Made by a program: the position numbers and the translations under genes
Assembly: GCA_016793415.1 (NCBI GenBank)
Contig: JAEUMC010000469.1
Location: 1-14,680, forward strand
Length of the DNA: 14,680 nucleotides
Reading direction: 5' to 3'
Origin: Devosia sp.
GTDB lineage: Bacteria > Pseudomonadota > Alphaproteobacteria > Rhizobiales > Devosiaceae
Shown: in pieces, positions 1 through 6,978 of the stretch
Layout of the letters: the number at the start of each line of letters is the position of its first letter
How positions within the stretch are numbered: the first letter of the stretch is position 1
Notes under the pieces: model-generated
Database searches by the model: none
What the model saw: the letters and a program-made list of their open reading frames with translations, nothing else
What the model was told of the DNA's origin: nothing

Positions 1-1
1 G

Positions 2-169
2 GACATTGCCGAATTCGATCGCGCCAAGATCGAAGGGCTGATCGCTGCCGGGCTCACCGCCCAGCAGGCCGCGAACACCGCCGACGAAGAGATGCGCCTG
101 CAGGAAGAGATCGACGGCTGGCGCAACCTGCTGCTCGACGCTTCGGTCGGGACCAGCACCGCGCATTAA
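2..169 (+). CDS. C-terminal end of an unrecognised protein (partial, 5' end outside window)
   Basis: An open frame runs from the left edge to TAA at 167-169 and gives 55 residues. They are rich in Ala, Gln, Glu and Leu and look helical and acidic, ending in [10 protein letters not shown] do not recognise the family and assign no function. The frame is believed to be coding because its codons are GC-rich in the third position, no stop interrupts it, and a strong rho-independent terminator begins 22 bp after the stop. That terminator separates it from the chemoreceptor genes, so a shared operon is unlikely. Confidence 0.6.
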   Translation, partial: DIAEFDRAKIEGLIAAGLTAQQAANTADEEMRLQEEIDGWRNLLLDASVGTSTAH

Positions 170-191
170 GCGGACGGATAGCGAATTCGAA

Positions 192-224
192 ACGGGCGTC
201 CTCAGGGGCGCCCGTATTGTTTTT
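192..224 (+). terminator. Rho-independent terminator of the left-edge gene
   Basis: The arms at 192-200 and 207-215 form a stem with seven Watson-Crick pairs (ACGGGCG/CGCCCGT) plus two further pairs, one of them G-T. The loop is six bases, and the T-rich tract ATTGTTTTT follows at 216-224. It ends transcription of the partial gene at 2-169. Confidence 0.8.
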
Positions 225-279
225 GGGGGGGCCGTCGCGTATTCGTTGCGCGGCATGCCGCTGAACGTGCAATCAGGAA

Positions 280-317
280 CCCTCCCCCGCAAGCGGGAGA
301 GGGGCGCCGACTGCAAG
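280..317. repeat. Decayed copy 1 of a C/G-rich palindromic repeat
   Basis: An imperfect hairpin has arms CCCTCCCCCGC (280-290) and GCGGGAGAGGG (293-303), with one mismatch and a two-base loop. CGACTGCAAG follows at 308-317. The same decamer follows the left hairpin of the copy at 9295-9431, at almost the same distance (4 versus 5 bases). The matching right half is not clear here; only a weak C/T-rich stretch is seen near 340-350, so this copy is probably degraded. It is intergenic, before mcp1. Confidence 0.6.
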
Positions 318-578
318 ATGCGGTGGAGGTCCAGCGGCAGACCTTCTCCTAAATGCGCGACCCGAAGCAATTCACCATCCCTTAAGGCAAACTGCGTAAT
401 TGTCGGCCTCGGGAATGCAGCAAGACTAACCGCGCCGGGGCCAGGACAGCCACGGCCAGTTATGGAGCCGCACCCAATTGATCCCGAGCAGAACGAGGCC
501 GCCGGCCGGAAGCAATTCCGGACGCGCCCAGCCATTGCCCAACGTCGTCCACTCCAGAACCAGAGCGAGCGCAGACCA

Positions 579-2603
579 ATGAAGATCCGGACCCGTCTAT
601 TTCTCATCGTTGCCGTGATGGGCCTCGTGGTCTCGGCGATCGGTGGCCTTGCGGTGTATGTGACGGCATCGTTCACCGAGCGCACCGAGCAGCTCGAGGC
701 TGCATCGCAACGGGCCTTCAACGGCGAGCATCTCAACCGGCTGGTGACCGCCGTGGTGATGGACGCGCGCGGCATCTACGCGTCGCCCGACGTCGAGAAG
801 GCGGCGCCGTTCGCCGAGGGCCTCTTGAAGTCGCTCGACAAGATCGACGCGCATCTTGCCCAGTGGCAGCCGCTGGTGCCGGCGGCCGACCGTCCGGCGT
901 TCGACCAGGTGGTGGCGCGCACCGCGGAGTTCCGGCAGTTCCGGGCGGAGACGGCGCGGCTCGCGGCGATCGACCCGGTGCAGGCCAATGCGCAGGGCAA
1001 CAACGAGGCCAATCGCGCCAACCGCAAGACCTATCAGGCCGAGATCGATGCGGTGGGCGAGAACGACCAGGCGCAGTTCGAGGCGATCAAGGCCGATATC
1101 GACGGCTTCGAAGCGCTGATCCTGCCGGTGGTGGCGGGTGCGACGCTGCTCGGGCTGTTGGCCGGCGTGGGGGCAGCGCTCTATGTCGGCACCCGCTATG
1201 TGTCGACTCCGCTGACCCGGGTGACCCGCACCATGGCGCGGATCGCCGAGGGCGACTTCGCCGCTGAGGTGCCCTATGCGAGCGAGAAGAACGAGATCGG
1301 CCAGATGGCGGCCGCCGTGCAGGTGTTCAAGGAGAACGGCATCCGCGTGGCCGAGATGAACGAAGACGAGCGGAGCCGGCACGAGAAGGCAGCCGAGCGC
1401 GCCCAGATGATGCTGAGCTTCCAGAACGCCTTCGACGGGGTGGTGGCGGCGACGCTGAAGGGCGACCTCAGCCAGCGCATCGACGCGCATTTCGCCGATG
1501 CCGACATCGAACGCATTGCCGACAACTTCAATGGCCTGATGGACACGGTGGCGGGCGGACTGAACGAAGCCGGCGACGTGCTCGAGGCGCTGGCCGAGGC
1601 CAACCTGACGCGGCGCATGAACGGCAGCTATGAGGGCGAGTTCGCCCGCCTGAAGCACAACACCAACACCGTGGCCGAGAAGCTGAGCGACATCGTCACC
1701 CAGCTCAAGAAGACCTCGTTCGACCTGAAGACGGCGACGGGCGAGATCCTTTCCGGCGCCAACGACCTCTCTGAACGCACCACCAAGCAGGCGGCGACGA
1801 TCGAGGAGACCTCGGCGGCGATGGAGCAGCTGGCGAGCACGGTGCTGGCCAATGCGCAGCGCGCGGCCGGTGCCTCGGAGAATGCCGCGGCGGTAACGAC
1901 GACGGCAGAGGCCGGTGGGGCAGTGATGCTCAGCGCCAATGCGGCAATGGGGCGGATCACCGAGAGCTCGGCCAAGATTTCCAACATCATCGGGCTGATC
2001 GACGACATCGCCTTCCAGACGAACCTGTTGGCGCTCAACGCCTCGGTGGAGGCGGCGCGCGCCGGTGATGCCGGCAAGGGCTTTGCCGTGGTCGCGGTGG
2101 AAGTGCGGCGGCTGGCGCAGTCGGCGGCCAGCGCTTCGGCTGAGGTCAAGGCGCTGATCGAGCAGTCGGCCAACGAAGTGCAGGGCGGATCCAGACTGGT
2201 GGCGGAAGCGGCGAGCAAGCTCGAGCAGATGCTGGTGGCGGTGCGCGGCAATCGCGAACTGCTCGAAGGCATCGCCCGGGACAGCCGCGAGCAGGCCTCG
2301 GCGATCGAAGAGGTCAATACCGCGGTCCGCCAGATGGACGAGATGACCCAGCATAACGCGGCGCTGGTGGAACAAACCAACGCCGCGATCGAGCAGACCG
2401 AAGCGCAGGCCACCGAACTCGACCGGATCGTCGCGGTGTTCAGCGTCGACGGCAAGCCGGAGACGGTGACCATGGCGCCGGTGGCGGAACTGCCGCCCCA
2501 GGGCGGGATCAAGGCGCTGGAGCAGCGGGTCAAGGCGGCGGCCAGGACTTACCTCAGCCGCGGCAACACGGCGATCAAGGCCGATGACTGGGCGGAGTTC
2601 TGA
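579..2603 (+). CDS. Methyl-accepting chemotaxis protein with helical periplasmic sensor (MCP1)
   Basis: This 674-residue transmembrane chemoreceptor would signal to CheA/CheW at the inner membrane. The start at 579 is chosen because the first membrane helix (about 7-29) follows at once and MCP4 begins in the same way; the ribosome site is weak. A mainly helical periplasmic domain spans about 30-178, with a GIYASPD segment near 65-71, and its ligand is unknown. The second membrane helix is about 179-204. HAMP follows (205-257), then two HAMP-like units (about 279-375) and the signalling hairpin (about 385-620). The tip at 467-489 contains [17 protein letters not shown], and putative methylation pairs are EE409-410 and EE577-578. 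The C-terminal DWAEF fits the xWxxF CheR/CheB tether. No terminator separates it from mcp2, 117 bp away. Confidence 0.95.
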   Translation: MKIRTRLFLIVAVMGLVVSAIGGLAVYVTASFTERTEQLEAASQRAFNGEHLNRLVTAVVMDARGIYASPDVEKAAPFAEGLLKSLDKIDAHLAQWQPLVPAADRPAFDQVVARTAEFRQFRAETARLAAIDPVQANAQGNNEANRANRKTYQAEIDAVGENDQAQFEAIKADIDGFEALILPVVAGATLLGLLAGVGAALYVGTRYVSTPLTRVTRTMARIAEGDFAAEVPYASEKNEIGQMAAAVQVFKENGIRVAEMNEDERSRHEKAAERAQMMLSFQNAFDGVVAATLKGDLSQRIDAHFADADIERIADNFNGLMDTVAGGLNEAGDVLEALAEANLTRRMNGSYEGEFARLKHNTNTVAEKLSDIVTQLKKTSFDLKTATGEILSGANDLSERTTKQAATIEETSAAMEQLASTVLANAQRAAGASENAAAVTTTAEAGGAVMLSANAAMGRITESSAKISNIIGLIDDIAFQTNLLALNASVEAARAGDAGKGFAVVAVEVRRLAQSAASASAEVKALIEQSANEVQGGSRLVAEAASKLEQMLVAVRGNRELLEGIARDSREQASAIEEVNTAVRQMDEMTQHNAALVEQTNAAIEQTEAQATELDRIVAVFSVDGKPETVTMAPVAELPPQGGIKALEQRVKAAARTYLSRGNTAIKADDWAEF

Positions 2604-2648
2604 GAGGGCTTCATTACGCATTAACCCCGATCCGGCATAGTTTGTTTA

Positions 2649-2680
2649 CCCTGGCGCAGGACGGGCCGCCGACGCCAGGG
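2649..2680 (+). promoter_or_regulatory. Hairpin in the mcp1-mcp2 gap, likely in the mcp2 leader
   Basis: Perfect 8-base arms CCCTGGCG (2649-2656) and CGCCAGGG (2673-2680) enclose a 16-base loop, 40 bp before the mcp2 start. No T tract follows on either strand, so it does not look like an intrinsic terminator. It may be a leader structure or a protein site. The role is unknown. Confidence 0.4.
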
Positions 2681-2720
2681 ACGCCGCAAGAAAGCGGCAT
2701 CCGGCCGACGGGGCTTCAGA

Positions 2721-4748
2721 ATGAAGAACGACGTGACCACCAAGTCCGCGGGCGGCAAGCCGTCGCGTGGCATTTCACTGCGCACCCTGGTTGTCTGCCT
2801 TGCCGTCGTGATGGCCGCCACCGGCGCCGTCGTTTCGGCAGCGAACATCTACGTGGCGAGCGAGTTCGAACGCAGCAGCCGGACCTCGAGCGAGCTGATG
2901 TCATCGATGCGTGCGCACATGACCGCCGACATGCTGCACGACAGCATGCGCGGCCTGGTCTACCGGGCGCTCTACTCGGTGGTGTCCGGCGACCTCGAGG
3001 CTGCCAAGGCCACCTATGGTGACGTGATGAGCTACGGCGCCTCGTTCAAGCAGGCGCTGAATTCGCAGAAGGATTTCGAGGTGCCGGACGATATCCGGCA
3101 GGCGCTTGACGGCGTGCGGGCGCCGCTCGATGCCTATATCAGCGCGGCGACGACGCTGGTGGGCAAGGCCGCCAAGTTCGACATCGTGGGGGCGCAGACC
3201 GACCTGGTGGCGTTCGACGAGAGCTTCAAGGTGCTCGAAGGCGAGATGTCCGCGGTGTCGGATGCCATCGAGGATGCCAACACTGCGCAGACGCGCACCG
3301 CCAAGACCAACCATGACCTTTCCAACGTCGCCATCTGGGGCGGCCTCGGGTTGCTGCTGCTGCTGGCGGTGGGGACGCTGGTGCTGAGCCAGCGCTTCGT
3401 CGCCAAGCCGCTCGGGCTGGTGGCGCAAGGCTTTGGGCGGCTGGCGGACGGCGATCTGGAGGTCGAGAGTGGCGGCAGGCAGCGGGTGACCGAAGTCGCG
3501 GCGCTGACCAACGTGCTGGGGGTGTTCCGCGAGGCCCTGATCAATCGCGATACCCTCGCCGGCGAGGCGGCGACCAGCGCGCGGCAGGTGGCGACACGCG
3601 CCGAGGCGGCCGCCGGGTTGAACGACGAGATCGGTGCGGCGGTGAGCGCCGCGCTGGACGGCGACTTCAGCCGCCGAGTGGCGGAAGACCAGACCGAAGC
3701 AGACCTGCGCCAGCTGGCGCAGAGCATCAACCGGCTGCTTGGTACGGTGGACGGATCGATCAGTGAAACCGGCGCGGTGCTCGGGGCGCTGGCGCAGGCG
3801 GACCTCACACGGCGCATGGAAGGCAGCTATTCGGGATCGCTGAAGAAGCTGATGGACGACACCAACGCGGTGGGCGACCGGCTGACCGAGGTGGTGACGA
3901 ACCTTCGCTCGACCTCGCGTTCGCTCAAGGTGGCAACCGGCGAGATCCTGTCCGGCGCCAACGATTTGAGCGAGCGCACCACCAAACAGGCGGCGACGAT
4001 CGAGGAGACCTCGGCGGCGATGGAGCAGCTGGCGGTGACGGTGCTCGAAAATGCCAAGCGAGCGGAATCGGCCAGTAGCAATGCGGCAGACGTATCACGC
4101 ACAGCCGAGCAGGGTGGCGAGGTGATGCGCGAGGCGACGGCGGCGATGGAGCGGATCACGCAGTCGTCGGCCAAGATTTCCAACATCATCGGGCTGATCG
4201 ACGACATCGCCTTCCAGACCAACCTCCTGGCGCTCAATGCCTCGGTGGAAGCGGCACGCGCCGGCGACGCCGGCAAGGGCTTTGCGGTGGTCGCCGTGGA
4301 AGTGCGGCGGCTGGCGCAGTCGGCGGCTAGCGCCTCCTCCGAGGTGAAGGCACTGATCGAGCAGTCGGGCACCGAAGTCGCGGGCGGCTCGCGGCTGGTG
4401 GCCGAGGCGGCGAGCAAGCTCGGGCTGATGCTCGAGGGGGCGCGCACCAACTACGAGCTGCTGCAGGGCATCGCCGGCGAAAGCCGGGCCCAGGCCTCCT
4501 CGATCGAAGAGGTGAACGTGGCCGTGCGGACGCTCGACGAGATGACCCAGCACAACGCGGCGCTGGTCGAACAGACCAATGCGGCGATCGAGCAGACGGA
4601 ATCGCAGGCCGGAGAGCTCGACCGGATCGTCGACATCTTCACCCTCGCCGAAGCCGGCACGGCCCCCACGGTGACAAAGGCAGCGGCCCGGCAGGTCTAT
4701 CTCAGCCAGGGTAACGCGGCGATCAGCACCGACTGGAACGAGTTCTAG
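2721..4748 (+). CDS. Methyl-accepting chemotaxis protein with four-helix-type sensor (MCP2)
   Basis: This 675-residue transmembrane chemoreceptor starts with an 18-residue polar, basic stretch. The first membrane helix follows (about 19-45), then a helical periplasmic region (46-202) that looks like a four-helix-bundle sensor and includes [14 protein letters not shown] (71-84). The second membrane helix is about 203-224. HAMP begins with the AKPL turn near 228-231, and two more HAMP-like units (about 295-393) lead into the hairpin (about 405-640). The tip is nearly identical to that of MCP1. It ends in DWNEF, a CheR/CheB tether variant. The tail is shorter than in MCP1 but keeps the YLSxGNxAI pattern. 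The ligand is unknown. A strong terminator lies 27 bp after the stop. The start has only a weak ribosome site (GACGGGG). Confidence 0.95.
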   Translation: MKNDVTTKSAGGKPSRGISLRTLVVCLAVVMAATGAVVSAANIYVASEFERSSRTSSELMSSMRAHMTADMLHDSMRGLVYRALYSVVSGDLEAAKATYGDVMSYGASFKQALNSQKDFEVPDDIRQALDGVRAPLDAYISAATTLVGKAAKFDIVGAQTDLVAFDESFKVLEGEMSAVSDAIEDANTAQTRTAKTNHDLSNVAIWGGLGLLLLLAVGTLVLSQRFVAKPLGLVAQGFGRLADGDLEVESGGRQRVTEVAALTNVLGVFREALINRDTLAGEAATSARQVATRAEAAAGLNDEIGAAVSAALDGDFSRRVAEDQTEADLRQLAQSINRLLGTVDGSISETGAVLGALAQADLTRRMEGSYSGSLKKLMDDTNAVGDRLTEVVTNLRSTSRSLKVATGEILSGANDLSERTTKQAATIEETSAAMEQLAVTVLENAKRAESASSNAADVSRTAEQGGEVMREATAAMERITQSSAKISNIIGLIDDIAFQTNLLALNASVEAARAGDAGKGFAVVAVEVRRLAQSAASASSEVKALIEQSGTEVAGGSRLVAEAASKLGLMLEGARTNYELLQGIAGESRAQASSIEEVNVAVRTLDEMTQHNAALVEQTNAAIEQTESQAGELDRIVDIFTLAEAGTAPTVTKAAARQVYLSQGNAAISTDWNEF

Positions 4749-4775
4749 CCGACGACCGGACAGACAATCTCAGCG

Positions 4776-4801
4776 AAAGGGCGCCATCCGGCGCCCTTTT
4801 T
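4776..4801 (+). terminator. Rho-independent terminator after mcp2
   Basis: A perfect 10-bp stem pairs AAAGGGCGCC (4776-4785) with GGCGCCCTTT (4790-4799) around the loop ATCC. A run of five T ends at 4801. It ends the mcp2 (possibly mcp1-mcp2) transcript, so mcp3 should have its own promoter. Confidence 0.9.
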
Positions 4802-4827
4802 CGTTCCGACCACGTCGCGCCGCCAAT

Positions 4828-4843
4828 TACGCATTGTTGCGTA
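4828..4843. promoter_or_regulatory. Inverted repeat TACGCA-TTGT-TGCGTA before mcp3, candidate operator
   Basis: Two perfect 6-base arms, 4828-4833 and 4838-4843, are separated by TTGT, about 150 bp before mcp3. A further TACGCA lies at 4905-4910. The half-site also occurs at 2615-2620 before mcp2 and, inverted, at 393-398 before mcp1. The layout is that of a dimeric regulator site, but no regulator is known and the role is inferred. Confidence 0.35.
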
Positions 4844-4991
4844 GCTGAGCAGTAACTGCTCGCGGACTTAGGCCGGCGCACCCTGATGGTGTACCGCGCG
4901 TTAATACGCATAGCCGGCTTGGAGGTTCCTCAAGCGGATATGCGTTGAAATTGCGCCGGATCCGCAGAAGCGGTTTTTGGGGGCAGAAGTC

Positions 4992-6803
4992 ATGGGTCAG
5001 TCTATTTTCGCTGGGTTTACCGGCGCTTCGCATTCGGACGACCGCAGCAAAGTCGAAGCGATCATGCGCAGCCAGGCGGTGATCGAGTTCAGGCTCGATG
5101 GGACCATCGTAACGGCGAACCCGAACTTTCTCGGCGCGACGGGGTATGCACTGGAGGAGGTCCAGGGCAAGCACCACAGAATGTTCGTCGACCCCCAGGA
5201 GGCCCAGGGGGCCGACTACGCCGAGTTCTGGCGTGCGCTGGGCGCCGGACAGTTCCAATCGGGGGAGTACCGCCGCTTCGCCAAGGGGGGACGCGAGATC
5301 TGGCTGCAGGCGAGCTACAACCCGATCCTCGACAAGGCGGGCAAACCGATCAAGGTGGTGAAGTTTGCCTCCGATATCACCGAACAGAAGAACCGCGCCG
5401 CCGACATGGCGGGGCAGGTGGCGGCGATCAGCCGCTCACAGGCGGTGATCGAGTTCAAACTCGACGGCACCATCATCACCGCCAACGAGAACTTCCTCGC
5501 GACGCTGGGCTACCGGCTGGAAGAGATCCAGGGCCGGCACCACCGGATGTTCGTCGAACCCAGCTATGGGGCGAGCGCCGAGTATGAGCAGTTCTGGGCC
5601 CGGCTGCGGGGCGGCGAGTTCGTCTCGTCGGAGTTCAAGCGTTTCGGCAAGGGCGGCAAGGAGGTCTGGATCATGGCCTCCTACAACCCGGTGTTCGATG
5701 CCGCCGGGAAACCGATGAAAGTGGTGAAGTTTGCCTCCGACATCACCGAGCGGAAGAAATCCGAGGCGATCATCGAACTGCTCAAGACCTCCCTGGCGCG
5801 AATGGCCGACGGTGACCTGGGCGGGCGGGTGGATACGCAGTTCACCGGCCAGTACGAGGGGTTGCGGCAGGCCTTCAACGCTTCGCTGGAGCGGATCACC
5901 GAGATTGTCACCTCGCTGCAGACCACGTCGCGGGCGCTGAAGACGGCTACCGGCGAGATCCTCTCGGGCGCCAACGACCTTTCCGAGCGCACCACCAAGC
6001 AGGCAGCGACGATCGAGGAGACGTCCGCCTCGATGGAGCAGTTGGCCTCGACCGTCACCGAGAACGCCAAGCGGGCAGCCGATGCGTCGATCAAGGCGCA
6101 GGACGTCAGCAATACCGCGACCGAGGGTGGCGCGGTGATGGAGAAGGCGACCGCCGCGATGGAGCGGATCACCACGTCGTCGGGCAAGATCTCCAACATT
6201 ATCGGAATGATCGACGACATCGCCTTCCAGACCAACCTGCTCGCCCTCAACGCTTCGGTGGAAGCGGCGCGAGCCGGCGATGCCGGCAAGGGCTTTGCCG
6301 TGGTGGCGGTGGAAGTGCGGCGGCTGGCGCAATCGGCGGCGAGCGCCTCATCGGAAGTGAAGGCGCTGATCGAGCAATCGGGTGCGGAAGTGGCGGGCGG
6401 TTCCAAGCTGGTGGCCGAGGCGGCGCAGAAGCTGGTGGCCATGCTGGAGACGGCGCGCGAAAGCTCCAGCCTCATCGAGGGCATCGCCACGGCGAGCCGC
6501 GAACAGGCCGGCGCCATCGAGGAGGTCAGCTCGGCGGTGCGGGTGCTCGATGAGATGACGCAGCAGAACGCGGCGCTGGTGGAACAGACCAATGCGGCGA
6601 TCGAGCAGACCGAGGGGCAGGCGACCGAACTCGACAAGATCGTCGACGTGTTCTCGATCGACGACGGCGGCGCGACGATGTCGATGCCATCGGAGCCGCG
6701 CCCCGGAAGCGTCAAGGCGCTGCAGCAGAAGGTCAAGGCCGCGGCGCGCAGCTATCTCAGCGAAGGCAATGCCGCCGTGGCGAAGGACTGGGCAGAGTTC
6801 TGA
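4992..6803 (+). CDS. Soluble chemoreceptor with tandem PAS domains (MCP3)
   Basis: This 603-residue methyl-accepting protein has no membrane helix, so it should sense an intracellular signal such as redox state, oxygen or a metabolite. Two PAS domains (about 18-131 and 143-253) are clear duplicates with a 122-residue period. Both contain SQAVIEF, LDGTI, HHRMFV, ASYNP and VVKFASDIT. One HAMP-like unit (about 261-308) follows, then the hairpin (about 320-555) with a tip reading [17 protein letters not shown], and a DWAEF tether. The PAS-PAS-MCP order resembles Pseudomonas BdlA; the cofactor (heme, FAD or none) cannot be read from sequence. The frame is open back to a TTG at 4977, but ATG 4992 is preferred, with GGGGGCAG just upstream. 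A terminator begins 26 bp after the stop. Confidence 0.93.
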   Translation: MGQSIFAGFTGASHSDDRSKVEAIMRSQAVIEFRLDGTIVTANPNFLGATGYALEEVQGKHHRMFVDPQEAQGADYAEFWRALGAGQFQSGEYRRFAKGGREIWLQASYNPILDKAGKPIKVVKFASDITEQKNRAADMAGQVAAISRSQAVIEFKLDGTIITANENFLATLGYRLEEIQGRHHRMFVEPSYGASAEYEQFWARLRGGEFVSSEFKRFGKGGKEVWIMASYNPVFDAAGKPMKVVKFASDITERKKSEAIIELLKTSLARMADGDLGGRVDTQFTGQYEGLRQAFNASLERITEIVTSLQTTSRALKTATGEILSGANDLSERTTKQAATIEETSASMEQLASTVTENAKRAADASIKAQDVSNTATEGGAVMEKATAAMERITTSSGKISNIIGMIDDIAFQTNLLALNASVEAARAGDAGKGFAVVAVEVRRLAQSAASASSEVKALIEQSGAEVAGGSKLVAEAAQKLVAMLETARESSSLIEGIATASREQAGAIEEVSSAVRVLDEMTQQNAALVEQTNAAIEQTEGQATELDKIVDVFSIDDGGATMSMPSEPRPGSVKALQQKVKAAARSYLSEGNAAVAKDWAEF

Positions 6804-6828
6804 TACCCTGCCTCAGCCAACTTGGATC

Positions 6829-6862
6829 AAGACCCCGGCCACGCGCCGGGGTCTTCGTTTTC
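6829..6862 (+). terminator. Rho-independent terminator after mcp3
   Basis: A perfect 11-bp stem pairs AAGACCCCGGC (6829-6839) with GCCGGGGTCTT (6845-6855) around the loop CACGC. The short T-rich tail CGTTTTC follows. It separates mcp3 from mcp4. Confidence 0.88.
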
Positions 6863-6963
6863 CGGCCAGCCTCCACTGCCTAATATTTTGGCATCTGGCC
6901 CATCGTGGTTGACCGTTCTTTAACGGCGGACTGCGCTCAATACGCTAGAAAGCACTCTTCGGC

Positions 6964-6968
6964 AGGAG
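6964..6968 (+). promoter_or_regulatory. Ribosome binding site of mcp4
   Basis: AGGAG lies 10 bases before the ATG at 6979. It is the clearest Shine-Dalgarno sequence of the four receptor genes and supports this start. Confidence 0.7.
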
Positions 6969-6978
6969 CCGTCCTCGC

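Larger units (their letters stand above)
170..578. other. Long intergenic region before mcp1
   Basis: This 409-base stretch holds the terminator at 192-224 and the decayed repeat at 280-317. From about 350 to 578 I see no gene. The mcp1 frame stays open back to 246, but those extra codons run through the repeat and encode a Pro/Arg-rich sequence with no domain, so I treat it as untranslated. The hexamer TGCGTA occurs at 393-398 and is the only candidate regulatory site I can point to. No clear -35/-10 pair was found. Confidence 0.5.

Noticed and set aside
246..578. 111 extra N-terminal codons in frame with mcp1, with possible starts at 246 and 462
   Set aside because: They run through the palindromic repeat, encode Pro/Arg-rich sequence with no domain, and would place a long tail before the first membrane helix. 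ATG 579 gives a normal receptor N-terminus.
597..2621. Very long - strand frame opposite mcp1, with similar ones opposite mcp2-4 (for example 6937-9081)
   Set aside because: These are antisense shadows caused by GC-rich third positions. Their Arg/His/Leu-rich products match no family, while the + strand products are clear chemoreceptors.
6909..6946. Promoter for mcp4 from TTGACC (6909-6914) and TACGCT (6941-6946)
   Set aside because: The spacing is 26 bases, too long for a sigma-70-type promoter. An alternative CTTTAA/TACGCT pair has good spacing but a weak match, so no promoter is called.
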